Part shown: piece after piece, positions 7,834 to 17,828 of the stretch
Numbering within the stretch: the stretch's first letter is position 1
How the letters are laid out: the number at the start of each line of letters is the position of its first letter
NCBI RefSeq assembly: GCF_019311235.1
Contig: NZ_JAHWDF010000012.1
Span: 1 to 64,000 of the forward strand
Direction: 5' to 3'
Origin: Mesonia aestuariivivens
Lineage (GTDB): Bacteria > Bacteroidota > Bacteroidia > Flavobacteriales > Flavobacteriaceae
DNA: 64,000 nucleotides
Notes under the pieces: model-generated
What the model saw: the letters and a program-made list of their open reading frames with translations, nothing else
Database searches by the model: none
What the model was told of the DNA's origin: nothing
Position numbers and translations under genes: made by a program

Positions 7834-9375
7834 TTAATTAGTTAATTCAATCACAAGTGGTGCTACTTTAGGTAATTTGTAAGAACTATTACCAGCAATT
7901 TTTGCTTGAATGTCAAAAATCTGAACCGTAGAACCTCTTTTTGCTCCCGCTAAAGCTGCTTTAGCAGAACCTGTTAAACGACTACCGTTAACTTGCACAG
8001 CAGGTTTACCAGTAACCTGAAATTTAAATCCTGAAACCGCAAGGTTTAAATCAAAATCAAAATCTGGCAATTTAGCACCAACAGGACTAATTTCTACTTG
8101 ATTTCTAGGCATTCTAATGATTCCATCAGCACCATCTTTTACACCAATAACTCCTACAGGTCTAGGTATTTCTTTAATTCTAAATTTCTTATTATCTGAA
8201 ACCGTTTCTCCATTAGGTAACTTACCTGAGACACTAATCGTAACTTCTCTAGACTTCACGTTAGTCACATCCATCACATAACTACCAGCACCGCCGCTTG
8301 GAGATAATCCTGGTGCATTAGCACTCACAGAAGGAACTCCAGGAATAGAAATAGTCATTGGGTTTTTAACTCCACGATACACCACATTCATTTTATCTGC
8401 AGAAATAACTGCTGCATTTGGTTTAGGAATTACTGTATAAGAACTATTGATTGGTATCTTAACTATCGAATCTCCTTCTTTAAATTGTAACTCACCGTTA
8501 ATTTTTTGTTCACCAACATTACCTGCTGGAAAGTCTAAACTAACTTGACCAGTTTGCCCTTCTAATTCATTTTCATTTACTATAACTTTATCAAAAGTAA
8601 GGCTATTATCAAAACGACCTAAAACAACTTTACCTTGAAATTGTTCTCCACTAAAAAATGCAGTTTTAGTTGGAACCACAATAGCCTGATAATTACTCAT
8701 CGATAATTGACTTGCTTGCTCACCTTGCAACATAATTGAGAAAATTTCATTCTCAATAGTTTTAACGTCACTTTGCATTTTAGTTAATTGTGTTAACGAT
8801 GCAATTAAAGGATAGCCTATAAAATTATAATAAATCCATTCTTTTTTAACCCCCTCACTATCTTCAATTTCTTTAGTTGAAAATTTGTTCTCTAATTCGG
8901 TTGCGATTTGAGGGTAATTTTCACCTACTAAAGCAATCATTTGATTGCGATAAGCATCTACCTTATCTACAAATTCTTGACCTTCTTTAGTTACTTTACT
9001 TTGATAAAACTTCTCATCAAAATAATTTGAATTATCCATCGTTTCGTAACTCTTAGGATTTTCTTGCGTAGCTAAAGCCCCTTCTTTAAGCTGAGCTATA
9101 TAATTATTCAAATCAGATGAAATAGTTTGAATTTTCTGAGCTTTTTCTTGTAAAGGCTTGTATGTTTTTGGTTGTTCTCCAGCCTTTTCAGCTAAACCAG
9201 CCATAAAAGCTGAATTACGAGTTTCTGCGTTTTCATTTGCTTCAACTAAACTTTCGTTAATTAAACCAAATGCGGTAAGCACCTCTCTTGACATGTTAAG
9301 TGCCATCATTGCGATGAAAACCAGGTACATTAGGTTTACCATCTTCTGTCTTGGGGTCTGTTTTCCTCCTGCCAT
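7834..9375 (-). CDS. gldM: Type IX secretion / gliding motor protein GldM
   Basis: A 513-residue protein starting MAGGKQTPRQKMVNLMYLVF, with a single N-terminal transmembrane helix and a large periplasmic part. In the known GldL-GldM motor the N-terminal helix of GldM packs inside the GldL ring and the four periplasmic domains (D1-D4) form a rod reaching GldK/GldN. The order here fits: a helical D1 to about residue 220, then beta-rich domains to the C-terminus. The gene lies 32 bases after gldL and 13 before gldN. Confidence 0.95.
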   Translation of the reverse strand: MAGGKQTPRQKMVNLMYLVFIAMMALNMSREVLTAFGLINESLVEANENAETRNSAFMAGLAEKAGEQPKTYKPLQEKAQKIQTISSDLNNYIAQLKEGALATQENPKSYETMDNSNYFDEKFYQSKVTKEGQEFVDKVDAYRNQMIALVGENYPQIATELENKFSTKEIEDSEGVKKEWIYYNFIGYPLIASLTQLTKMQSDVKTIENEIFSIMLQGEQASQLSMSNYQAIVVPTKTAFFSGEQFQGKVVLGRFDNSLTFDKVIVNENELEGQTGQVSLDFPAGNVGEQKINGELQFKEGDSIVKIPINSSYTVIPKPNAAVISADKMNVVYRGVKNPMTISIPGVPSVSANAPGLSPSGGAGSYVMDVTNVKSREVTISVSGKLPNGETVSDNKKFRIKEIPRPVGVIGVKDGADGIIRMPRNQVEISPVGAKLPDFDFDLNLAVSGFKFQVTGKPAVQVNGSRLTGSAKAALAGAKRGSTVQIFDIQAKIAGNSSYKLPKVAPLVIELTN

Positions 9376-9407
9376 ATTAAGTAATTTTTTTAATTATAAA
9401 TTATTAA

Positions 9408-10052
9408 TTAGGCTTGAGGTCTCATTGCCGTTAACATTCCTCCATAAACATTATTTAATGAAGATAGGTTTGAAGTTAATGACTCCATTTCAACTTTAAG
9501 TTTTACTGCATTATCTGCAACAGCCTGGTTCACTTCAGCTTGTTTACCAGCAGATTCTACTTGAACCTTATAAAGATTGTTCAAAGACTCCATTTGAGAA
9601 GCTGCTAAAGTCATCTCTTCGCTATATTTTTTCTGAGAAGCCATTGCCTCTGTAGTAGGAGCAATTCCTTTAGCTGCACCTTCAAAATTCTTAATACTTT
9701 CTCCTAGGCTAGACATTAGAGCACCGTCAATTTTAGCGTCTCTAAGCATCTCGTCTAATTTTTTTGATAATGATACCTCAGCTTCTTTAACATCTTGCTT
9801 TTTTGCCATTTTACCAGGCGCTGTAGCTCCTCCTGCTAACTCAGGATAAACCAAAGCCCAGTCTAATTCGTTATCTACAGGCTCAAAAGCTGAAATGGTA
9901 AAAACTAAAGCTTCTGTTATAAGACCAGCAATAAGCATTGGACCTGCACCAGGCCAGTGCATAATTTTAAATAATGCACCTAAAATAACTACAGCCGCAC
10001 CAAGACCATAGACCATATTCATAATTTTTTTACTGCTTTTTGACTTTGCCAT
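9408..10052 (-). CDS. gldL: Type IX secretion / gliding motor protein GldL
   Basis: A 214-residue inner membrane protein. Two transmembrane helices occupy about residues 12-32 and 35-55; between and within them is KIMHWPGAGPM, and the second helix carries the conserved glutamate in ITEALVF, thought to couple proton flow to rotation of the GldL/GldM motor. The remaining cytoplasmic part is predicted helical. It is co-transcribed with gldK upstream (80 bases) and gldM downstream (32 bases). Confidence 0.95.
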   Translation of the reverse strand: MAKSKSSKKIMNMVYGLGAAVVILGALFKIMHWPGAGPMLIAGLITEALVFTISAFEPVDNELDWALVYPELAGGATAPGKMAKKQDVKEAEVSLSKKLDEMLRDAKIDGALMSSLGESIKNFEGAAKGIAPTTEAMASQKKYSEEMTLAASQMESLNNLYKVQVESAGKQAEVNQAVADNAVKLKVEMESLTSNLSSLNNVYGGMLTAMRPQA

Positions 10053-10132
10053 AATAAAAGTTTTAATTGTTTAAGTTAAGTTAAGTTTAAAATTTGAGAT
10101 TTTCATGCCATCTCAATAGCATATTGTTTAAA

Positions 10133-11500
10133 TTATCTTGGAGGCTGATTTAAATCTACTTCACTTCCTAAGTAATCTTGCACGGTTCTAAAACCAATAT
10201 AGCTTCTTGCAGAATCTGCATACTCATAGTCTCTTGAGCTCACCTGTAAGAAATAAGCTACATCTTTCCAAGAACCTCCTCGAACAACTTTACGTTTGTT
10301 CTTTTTATCGTTTACGTTAGGGTTCATAGAAGAATAATACTCATAAGAACCTGCATCATAAGAAGAGTCTACCCATTCAGCAACATTCCCTGCCATATTA
10401 TACAAGTTATAATCATTAGGCTCATAAGAGTCTGCCTCTACTGTATACAATGCATTATCTGCAGCATAATCTCCTCTTAAAGGCTTAAAATTAGCTAAAA
10501 AACAACCTCTATCATTTTTTGCATAAGGACCACCCCAAGGGTAAGTTGCAGATTCTAGTCCACCTCTAGCAGCATATTCCCATTCTGGCTCTGTAGGTAA
10601 TCGGTAAGTATTTACATTTGAATCTCCTTTTGATTTTCTATACCCATTATGAAGTAAAGTTCTCCAGTTACAAAAAGCTTTCGCCTGCGTCCAACTCACC
10701 CCAACTACAGGATAATCATCGTAAGCTGCATGCCAGAAATAATCGTTATGCATAGGCTCATTATAAGAATAACTAAAATCTTTTATCCAAACTGTAGTAT
10801 CTGGATAAACCTGTACTTTTTGTTCATTTATAAATTGAGAACGATCACCGTTAGAACGCGCTGCCGCTTCAATATCCATCGTTTTATAGCTATATTCAAA
10901 TTTAGTCACATCCATTAAACGCTCACCATTATAAGACTGATCTGCAGGAAGAAAAACCTCATCCATTACCGCGACATAATCTTGATCTGGATAATCTGCA
11001 GTTGCCCATAAAATTTCAGGATCCCAATTTAAACGTTGTCTTGTAGGATCGTAATGAATAGAATATTGCTGATAAGGAGTTTCTGTAGTTTCATCATCGC
11101 CTTGAGCTGAATTTTTGAATGCAAAATCTTGAATAGAACCACCGTTTCCTCCATCTGCTTCACCGCCACCGCCACCAAGTTCTGCAGCTTCAGCAAGTTT
11201 TTGTCTTACGATAGAATCTCTTACCCATTTAACAAACTGACGATACTCAGAATTAGTAATCTCTGTTTCATCCATATAAAAAGAACGAACGGTTACTGTT
11301 TTAGTAGGGGCATTATTAAGACCTGCAATATCATCATCTGCTTTACCCATAATAAAAGAACCTCCAGGAACTTCTGTCATTCCATAAGGCTTTACGGGAT
11401 GCCATTTTTTACCCTTTGCTCCTACTAATTGACCTTGAGGCCCACTATTACAACTAGCTAAAAATGAGGCTATCGTAATAAGTAAAAATATTTTCTTCAT
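10133..11500 (-). CDS. gldK: Type IX secretion / gliding lipoprotein GldK
   Basis: A 455-residue outer-membrane-associated lipoprotein: the lipobox is LASC near residue 16. The mature part is a formylglycine-generating-enzyme (SUMF1) fold, with VPGGSFIMG near the start, DYPVVGVSWTQAKAFCNWR, YRLPTEPEWEYAARGG and a closing WKDVAYFLQVSSRDY region ending in GFRTVQD. GldK forms the periplasmic ring of the type IX secretion system with GldN. An acidic/glycine-rich insertion (GGGGGEADGGNGGS) near residues 110-125 is an unstructured loop. It is first in the operon and has a recognisable promoter. Confidence 0.95.
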   Translation of the reverse strand: MKKIFLLITIASFLASCNSGPQGQLVGAKGKKWHPVKPYGMTEVPGGSFIMGKADDDIAGLNNAPTKTVTVRSFYMDETEITNSEYRQFVKWVRDSIVRQKLAEAAELGGGGGEADGGNGGSIQDFAFKNSAQGDDETTETPYQQYSIHYDPTRQRLNWDPEILWATADYPDQDYVAVMDEVFLPADQSYNGERLMDVTKFEYSYKTMDIEAAARSNGDRSQFINEQKVQVYPDTTVWIKDFSYSYNEPMHNDYFWHAAYDDYPVVGVSWTQAKAFCNWRTLLHNGYRKSKGDSNVNTYRLPTEPEWEYAARGGLESATYPWGGPYAKNDRGCFLANFKPLRGDYAADNALYTVEADSYEPNDYNLYNMAGNVAEWVDSSYDAGSYEYYSSMNPNVNDKKNKRKVVRGGSWKDVAYFLQVSSRDYEYADSARSYIGFRTVQDYLGSEVDLNQPPR

Positions 11501-11536
11501 ATTATTTCAGGTTAAGGTGATCTTAATTTAGGGGCG

Positions 11537-11567
11537 TAAACCTATTTATTTATTTCCTAAAAAACAA
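11537..11567 (-). promoter_or_regulatory. Promoter of gldKLMN, within an inverted repeat
   Basis: On the minus strand TTG (11567-11565), 20 bases, then TAGGTTTA (11544-11537), one mismatch from TAnnTTTG, giving a leader of about 30 bases before gldK. The -7 element overlaps one arm of an 11-bp inverted repeat, AAACCTATTTA at 11538-11548 and TAAATAGGTTT at 11589-11599. The repeat could be a regulator site. Confidence 0.45.
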
Positions 11568-11614
11568 TTTTTTACTAAATTTATTTGTTAAATAGGTTTA
11601 AAAAAATCACAATT

Positions 11615-12769
11615 TTAAATTTCGTTTTTTCGATATGCTTTAATCCATCTTTCTGGAATCATCTGATTACAAGCATCTAAATAATCTTGATGGCTACATG
11701 ACAATAACGATTGTTTCTTTAATTTATTGTTAAAATTTTTTGATTTAGGTATTTCAATCCACCATCTTCCAGAAATTTCACTTCTATAAAAAATTAAATG
11801 CTCGTTTTCTAGAGGAACGGTAAATTTAGTAAACTCTCTTAAAAAGGAGCTATTGTATTCTTTTCTTCTGAGATTTACACCTTCAATAAAGTACCATATA
11901 ATTTGGGATACCAACATAGCACTATTTTTAGTTAAATCCAAATCTTGAATTTCATAAATTCCAAATGAACTCACTTTGTCGCTTATCCCAGCATATCGAG
12001 CTAAAGTACAAATTTCTTTTCCGCTAAAACCGTTTGGCATTTTCGGATTAACATTAGTCATCGCTACAGAGGATACATCTAAACTCACTAAATTCGCATC
12101 TCTCATCACCGGCTCTGCCAAAGTAATATCTGAAGATATTTCTCCCAATCGATAAGCTTCAAAGAAGAGCTTCTCTATTAAGTTAATTTCTTCTTGTGCA
12201 TTAAAATAGGTTTGATAACCAATATTAGCATAATTAAAGAGGTTGTAAGGCTCGTTTACAATCATCTTACCTACATAAGATTTATTGCATAAGTTTTGGG
12301 TTGTATCGCCTAAATCAAATTGCGCATCTACATTTACCAAATTAACCATTTGGCCATAATCATCATAAGCTCTGTATTGCGCATAAGCTAAATCTTGGCT
12401 ACCGCCTAAAATGATTGGAATAACATTTTTATTGAGCAAATCTTTAGAGATCTGCTTTAATAGAAAATAAGTATCATCTACCGTGTCTCCTGCATGAATA
12501 TTGCCTAAGTCTGCAATATTCTCATGCCAATTGCCAGCATAAAGTTTATAAAATTCTTTTCGAATATGATCAAATCCAAATGAAATTTTATCAGAATCTA
12601 CACTGCGTCTATTCTCAACTACTCCTATTATAGCTATTTTTATTTTGGCTAAATCAGGAAAGTTATTAGGAGTATGAAAACTTATTTGTTTTCCTAATGT
12701 AGATTTATGTAGTCTCTCTATGTTTTCTAATACATCTTCTGCAATGGGGTGAAGAAATTCAAAACTCAT
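11615..12769 (-). CDS. Arginase/formimidoylglutamase-like protein with missing metal ligands
   Basis: A 384-residue protein of the ureohydrolase (arginase) fold, starting MSFEFLHP at the ATG 12769; the longer frame uses a TTG. The three metal-binding blocks are recognisable but altered: GGSQD (122-126) in place of GGxHD/S, DAQFD (148-152) in place of DAHxD, and SLDVSS (229-234) in place of SxDxDxxD. Several of the histidine and aspartate ligands for the manganese pair are therefore absent. Flavobacterial relatives are usually annotated formimidoylglutamase; hydrolytic activity here is doubtful. It follows topA by 6 bases and is probably co-transcribed with it. Confidence 0.75.
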   Translation of the reverse strand: MSFEFLHPIAEDVLENIERLHKSTLGKQISFHTPNNFPDLAKIKIAIIGVVENRRSVDSDKISFGFDHIRKEFYKLYAGNWHENIADLGNIHAGDTVDDTYFLLKQISKDLLNKNVIPIILGGSQDLAYAQYRAYDDYGQMVNLVNVDAQFDLGDTTQNLCNKSYVGKMIVNEPYNLFNYANIGYQTYFNAQEEINLIEKLFFEAYRLGEISSDITLAEPVMRDANLVSLDVSSVAMTNVNPKMPNGFSGKEICTLARYAGISDKVSSFGIYEIQDLDLTKNSAMLVSQIIWYFIEGVNLRRKEYNSSFLREFTKFTVPLENEHLIFYRSEISGRWWIEIPKSKNFNNKLKKQSLLSCSHQDYLDACNQMIPERWIKAYRKNEI

Positions 12770-12775
12770 TAACAA

Positions 12776-15289
12776 TTACTTTTTACTTGTTTTCTTTTTT
12801 GCAGTTGTCTTTTTCTTCGTTGTTTTTTTAGCAGCTTTCTTTTTAGGAGCTTTTTTAGCGATCATCTCTTTCACCTCATCTAGCGTAAGCTTGGTCGCAT
12901 CTACCGTTTTTGGAAGTTCAATTTTTGTTTTTCCTTTGGTAATTTTACTTCTACCCCAACGTGTTTTTTCTACTTTAATACCTTCTTCTTCCCAATGATG
13001 TATTAGCTTATCACGTTCTTTCTTTTTCTTATCTTCTATTAACTCTACAATGTCATCTTCAGAAAGGTTATCAAAATCGTATTTCTTATTAACGTTAATA
13101 AAAATATCATTCCACCTTAAATAAGGTCCAAATCTCCCTACACCTTTTTGCACATCTTTGCCTTCGTAATTATAAATAGGCGCATCTGCTTTTTCTTTCT
13201 CTTTGATCAATTCTAAAGCACGGTCGAAAGAAACATCTAACGGATCTTCTCCTTTTTCTAAAGAGACATATTTTTTTCCAAATTTTACATACGGACCAAA
13301 ACGACCGTTATTCACTTCTACTTTTTCGTCTTTATATTCACCTAATTCTTTAGGTAGCTGAAATAAATCTAGTGCTTCTTCAAAGGTTACAGAATTTAAG
13401 GTCTGATCTGGCCCTAAACTTGCAAACTGAGGTTTTTCATCATCTTCTACAGAACCAATTTGCACCATAGGTCCAAATTTACCTAAACGTGCACTTACTG
13501 GTTTTCCGGTTTTAGGATCTTTACCTAAAACGCGCTCTCCTACTTCACGCTCGGCATTTTCTGCTACATCTTGTACGGTGGGATGAAATTCATTATAAAA
13601 CTCGGTCATCATCTCTGTCCACTTCTCATTCCCTTCTGCAATATCATCAAAATCTTGTTCTACTTTTGCAGTAAAGTTATAATCTAGAATATTACTAAAG
13701 TGTTGGACTAAGAAATCATTCACCACCATCCCAACATCAGTCGGAATTAATTTTCCTTTATCTGAACCTACCATTTCTGTAAGCGTTTTTTCTGAAACTT
13801 TATCACTCTTCAGAGTAAACTTTAAGTATTCCCGCTCTTTACCATCTACAGCACCTTTATCTATATATTTTCTATTCTGAATAGTTGAAATAGTTGGCGC
13901 ATACGTAGAAGGTCTACCTATTCCTAATTCTTCTAGTTTTTTCACTAAAGAAGCCTCGGTATATCTTGAAGGCGGTCTAGTAAAACGCTCGGTAGCGGTA
14001 ATGTATTTATTTTTAAGCGCATCGTTCACCTTCATTGCGGGTAACAATCCTGCTTGTTCTTCTTCTTCTTCATCGGTTCCTTCCAAGTAAACTTTCAAGA
14101 AACCGTCGAATTTTAAAATCTCTCCGTTTGCCGTAAATTGCTTATTGTGCTTATCGGCTTCAATTTTTACATTGGTACGCTCTAATTGTGCGTCACTCAT
14201 TTGCGAAGCTATGGCACGTTTCCAAATTAATTCATACAAACGCTGCTGATCTCGCTCTACATTTATAGTGTGATTTTCAAAATGTGTAGGTCTAATCGCT
14301 TCGTGAGCTTCTTGCGCTCCTTTTGCTTTTCCTTTATAATTTCTCGCTTTTAAATATTTCTCACCGTAAGCATGATTTATCTCATGCGCAGCACCTTGTT
14401 TTGCTTCATTAGACAAGTTTACACTATCGGTTCTCATATAAGTAATATGCCCCGCTTCATAAAGTCGCTGCGCCATATTCATGGTCTTACTTACTGAAAA
14501 ATATAACTTTCTTGCTGCTTCTTGCTGAAGGGTTGACGTAGTAAATGGTGGCGCCGGAGTTTTCTTAGCAGGCTTTTTCGTTAAATCTGCTACTTTAAAA
14601 TTAGCTCCTTTATTTTGCTGAAGAAAATCTTCTGCTTCTTCTCTAGTATCAAAATTCTTAGGTAATTTTGCTTTGAATGATTTTCCTTCAGCGGTAGAAA
14701 ATTCAGCATCGACCCTGTAACTCCCTTTACTTTCAAAACCTTGAATATCACGTTCACGCTCAACAATTAATCGAACTGAAACTGATTGCACCCGTCCTGC
14801 TGAAAGCCCTCCTTTTACTTTTCGCCATAATACAGGAGATAGCTCATAACCCACTAAACGATCTAAAACTCTTCTTGCCTGTTGAGCATTTACCAAATTA
14901 TAATCTATGCTACGAGGATTTTCTATAGCTTTTAAAATTGCATTTTTAGTAATCTCATGAAAAACTATACGCTTTGTATTTTCTGCTTTAAGATCTAACT
15001 CTTCTGCTAAATGCCAAGCAATCGCCTCTCCTTCGCGGTCTTCATCACTCGCAAGCCAGACCATTTCAGATTTTTTAGCAAGATTTTTTAGTTTTCTAAC
15101 AATATCTTTCTTGTCTTTACTAACAACGTATTTAGGCTTAAAATTTCCTTCTACATCTACACCTAACTCTTTGGTAGGCAAGTCAGCAATATGCCCAAAA
15201 CTCGACTCTACTTTATAGTCTTTTCCTAGAAACTTTTCTATTGTTTTTGCCTTCGCTGGTGACTCAACGATCACTAAATTCTTAGCCAT
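12776..15289 (-). CDS. topA: DNA topoisomerase I
   Basis: An 837-residue type IA topoisomerase that relaxes negative supercoils. The N-terminal TOPRIM domain shows ESPAKAKTIEKFLG and SDEDREGEAIAWHL; the nucleophilic tyrosine lies in HITYMRTDSVNLS. The C-terminal part has no zinc fingers; instead it has repeats of the form LGKFGPMVQIG, NGRFGPYVKFG and VGRFGPYLRW, and ends in a lysine-rich tail of about 30 residues, both usual for Bacteroidota. A possible -7 element (TACTTTTG, minus strand 15318-15311) precedes it. Confidence 0.97.
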   Translation of the reverse strand: MAKNLVIVESPAKAKTIEKFLGKDYKVESSFGHIADLPTKELGVDVEGNFKPKYVVSKDKKDIVRKLKNLAKKSEMVWLASDEDREGEAIAWHLAEELDLKAENTKRIVFHEITKNAILKAIENPRSIDYNLVNAQQARRVLDRLVGYELSPVLWRKVKGGLSAGRVQSVSVRLIVERERDIQGFESKGSYRVDAEFSTAEGKSFKAKLPKNFDTREEAEDFLQQNKGANFKVADLTKKPAKKTPAPPFTTSTLQQEAARKLYFSVSKTMNMAQRLYEAGHITYMRTDSVNLSNEAKQGAAHEINHAYGEKYLKARNYKGKAKGAQEAHEAIRPTHFENHTINVERDQQRLYELIWKRAIASQMSDAQLERTNVKIEADKHNKQFTANGEILKFDGFLKVYLEGTDEEEEEQAGLLPAMKVNDALKNKYITATERFTRPPSRYTEASLVKKLEELGIGRPSTYAPTISTIQNRKYIDKGAVDGKEREYLKFTLKSDKVSEKTLTEMVGSDKGKLIPTDVGMVVNDFLVQHFSNILDYNFTAKVEQDFDDIAEGNEKWTEMMTEFYNEFHPTVQDVAENAEREVGERVLGKDPKTGKPVSARLGKFGPMVQIGSVEDDEKPQFASLGPDQTLNSVTFEEALDLFQLPKELGEYKDEKVEVNNGRFGPYVKFGKKYVSLEKGEDPLDVSFDRALELIKEKEKADAPIYNYEGKDVQKGVGRFGPYLRWNDIFINVNKKYDFDNLSEDDIVELIEDKKKKERDKLIHHWEEEGIKVEKTRWGRSKITKGKTKIELPKTVDATKLTLDEVKEMIAKKAPKKKAAKKTTKKKTTAKKKTSKK

Positions 15290-15388
15290 AGATCAATAAT
15301 TTGTTGATTGCAAAAGTAATTGAATTTTTTAATTTGAATTTTTTTCTGGTTAAAATTCTAAAATACTTACTTCAACATCAATTAAAAT

Positions 15389-16168
15389 TTACTTTAAAAA
15401 TATGTTTTCTTCAGCGTTATTCTCTAAAAATTTTTCATTTTGAGCTTCTTCAAAACCAATTGTCTTTTTATAAATAAAATACTGCGGTATAAAAGCGAAA
15501 GACATGGTTATAAAAACCCCAACAAAACACAACATCATACCTACAAACTGTGCTGCAATGGCCGCTATCATCGTGACAGCAAATGTAATTAACCACTTTT
15601 TTGTCCCTAATTTAAAACTCATTTTTACAATCTCTTTAGAGGTTAACTCTAGATTAAAAGCAAAAAACAAAGGAATTAAATAAAGAGGAACTATTGCATA
15701 AAGAAATGGAAATCCGCAAAGTAAAAATGAAATAACAAAAATACCTATAGAAATTAAAGCTAATTTAAATGCTTTTATTATATATACTTTTTTAAAATAA
15801 TAAAAATAATTATCTCTTACCGACAACCCTAAATCTTGATGTTTACATATTCTATAAAATGATGCTTGCATTAATAAATTAACTACAAACACTAAAAACA
15901 TCATTATTAAATATATTATCAAGATTAAAAAAATCCACACAGGTGGTGTTTTATCTCCACTAAACACTTCTGGATTTAAAAAAGCAAAAGACATGAACGG
16001 AAGATACATTATAAAAATAAACAGCATTATAATAATCGTTGTTAACAAATTCATCACGAAGCCTTGCACCCAAACTTTTTTAAACAAAGCTATAGATTCA
16101 TTAAAAATATCTCCAAAATCTAATTCTGGAGCATTATTTACTTTTTCTTCCAGTAAATTTAAATTCAT
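15389..16168 (-). CDS. Uncharacterised polytopic membrane protein
   Basis: A 259-residue protein with a short cytoplasmic N-terminus (LDFGDIFNESIALFKKVW) and about six hydrophobic segments, e.g. around residues 38-62, 76-105, 130-150, 152-170, 192-212 and 214-232. This layout recurs in flavobacteria as a family without known function; as I recall, some entries carry an unsupported carotene monooxygenase label. Nothing in the sequence indicates an enzyme. It is about 100 bases downstream from the start of topA on the same strand but upstream in transcription order, and may be transcribed with topA. Confidence 0.65.
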   Translation of the reverse strand: MNLNLLEEKVNNAPELDFGDIFNESIALFKKVWVQGFVMNLLTTIIIMLFIFIMYLPFMSFAFLNPEVFSGDKTPPVWIFLILIIYLIMMFLVFVVNLLMQASFYRICKHQDLGLSVRDNYFYYFKKVYIIKAFKLALISIGIFVISFLLCGFPFLYAIVPLYLIPLFFAFNLELTSKEIVKMSFKLGTKKWLITFAVTMIAAIAAQFVGMMLCFVGVFITMSFAFIPQYFIYKKTIGFEEAQNEKFLENNAEENIFLK

Positions 16169-16314
16169 AAAACAATCATTATTTAGATTGCCAAAGAAAT
16201 CATTTTTACTTTTCTAAAAAAAATATCTTTTAGTCTTCACTTAAAAAATAAATATAAGATTGTTATATGAAGAAAAAATTGTTCAAAAAATTCGAAAAAT
16301 CTTAAAGCTGTCAG

Positions 16315-16346
16315 TTTGTCAGAATTTGTATTTAAACGTATCTTTG
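16315..16346 (+). promoter_or_regulatory. Promoter of the miaB operon
   Basis: TTTG (16315-16318), 20 bases, then TATCTTTG (16339-16346), an exact TAnnTTTG. Overlapping the -33 element are two direct copies of TGTCAG (16309-16314 and 16317-16322) separated by two bases, a possible regulator site. The ATG of miaB follows 30 bases after the -7 element. Confidence 0.55.
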
Positions 16347-16376
16347 CCGTTCAACTTTTAATAAGAACCTTGATTC

Positions 16377-17822
16377 ATGGAGAAGGTAATTGACGAAAAA
16401 AAACAAGGAACCACTTTAGCAATAGAGCCGAAAAAAGACAACAGCCGCAAGCTTTTTATTGAAAGCTATGGCTGCCAAATGAATTTTAGCGACAGTGAAA
16501 TTGTAGCTTCCATTTTAGCTAAAGAAGGTTTTAACACCACCAATAAACTTGAAGATGCAGATTTAGTTTTGGTAAACACTTGTTCTATTCGTGACAAAGC
16601 AGAACAAACGGTTAGAAAACGTTTAGAAAAATATAATGCTGTAAAACGAATTAATCCTAAAATGAAAGTAGGCGTTTTAGGCTGCATGGCAGAACGCTTA
16701 AAAGAAAAATTTTTAGAAGAAGAAAAAATAGTTGACCTCGTTGTAGGTCCAGATGCTTATAAAGATTTACCCAATTTAATCGATGAAGTTGAAGAAGGTA
16801 GAAACGCGGTGAATGTCATTCTTTCTAAACAAGAAACCTATGGTGATGTTTCCCCTGTTCGTTTGCAAAGCAATGGTGTCTCTGCTTTAGTATCGATTAC
16901 CCGTGGTTGCGATAATATGTGTACGTTTTGTGTGGTACCTTTTACCCGAGGAAGAGAACGCAGTCGTGACCCACAAAGCATTTTAGAAGAAGTTAATGAT
17001 TTAGCTGAACGAGGTTTTAAGGAAATCACCCTGTTAGGACAAAATGTAGACAGTTATCTATGGTATGGCGGCGGTCTTAAAAAAGACTTTATCAAAGCTA
17101 CAGAAATACAAAAAGCTACAGCGGTAGGTTTTTCAGATTTATTAGAGATGGTAGCAAAAGCTCAACCTAAAATGCGTATTCGTTTCTCTACATCAAACCC
17201 ACAAGACATGACGCTTGATGTAATTAGAACCACGGCTAAGTATAGAAATATTTGCAACCATATTCATTTACCAGTACAAAGCGGTAGCAATCGTATTTTA
17301 AATAAAATGAACCGACTGCATACACGTGTAGAATATTTTGAATTGATCGATAACATTAGAAAAATTATCCCTAATTGTGGTATCTCTCAAGATATGATTA
17401 TCGGTTTTCCAACAGAAACAGAAGAAGATCATCAAGATACACTATCGCTAATGGAGCATGTAAAATATGATTTCGGATTTATGTACGCCTATTCAGAAAG
17501 ACCAGGAACGATGGCCGGAAGAAAATTTGAAGATGATATACCTGAGAAAGTGAAGAAAAGAAGGTTACAAGAAGTAATCGATCTTCAGCAAAAACATTCG
17601 CATTACCGCACGCAAATGCATCTAGGCAAAATAGAAGAAGTGTTAATCGAAAAAGAGTCTAAAAAATCTGATTTACATTGGAGCGGAAGAAACTCACAAA
17701 GTACTACCGTAGTTTTCCCTAAAGAAAATTATAAAGTAGGTGACTTTGTAAATGTAAAGATTCTTGACTGCACCACCGCTACACTTATTGGCGAACCTGT
17801 AGGCTATTCAGATAATAATTAA
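16377..17822 (+). CDS. miaB: tRNA-2-methylthio-N6-dimethylallyladenosine synthase MiaB
   Basis: A 481-residue radical SAM methylthiotransferase that converts i6A37 to ms2i6A37 in tRNAs reading UNN codons. The N-terminal UPF0004 domain holds three cysteines (SYGCQMN, NTCSIRD, LGCMAER) for the auxiliary iron-sulphur cluster; the radical SAM motif is [14 protein letters not shown], and a TRAM domain ends the protein (VLIEKESKK to LIGEPVG). The initiation codon is an ATG 30 bases beyond a good promoter. It heads a run of five closely spaced genes. Confidence 0.96.
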   Translation: MEKVIDEKKQGTTLAIEPKKDNSRKLFIESYGCQMNFSDSEIVASILAKEGFNTTNKLEDADLVLVNTCSIRDKAEQTVRKRLEKYNAVKRINPKMKVGVLGCMAERLKEKFLEEEKIVDLVVGPDAYKDLPNLIDEVEEGRNAVNVILSKQETYGDVSPVRLQSNGVSALVSITRGCDNMCTFCVVPFTRGRERSRDPQSILEEVNDLAERGFKEITLLGQNVDSYLWYGGGLKKDFIKATEIQKATAVGFSDLLEMVAKAQPKMRIRFSTSNPQDMTLDVIRTTAKYRNICNHIHLPVQSGSNRILNKMNRLHTRVEYFELIDNIRKIIPNCGISQDMIIGFPTETEEDHQDTLSLMEHVKYDFGFMYAYSERPGTMAGRKFEDDIPEKVKKRRLQEVIDLQQKHSHYRTQMHLGKIEEVLIEKESKKSDLHWSGRNSQSTTVVFPKENYKVGDFVNVKILDCTTATLIGEPVGYSDNN

Positions 17823-17828
17823 GAAAAA

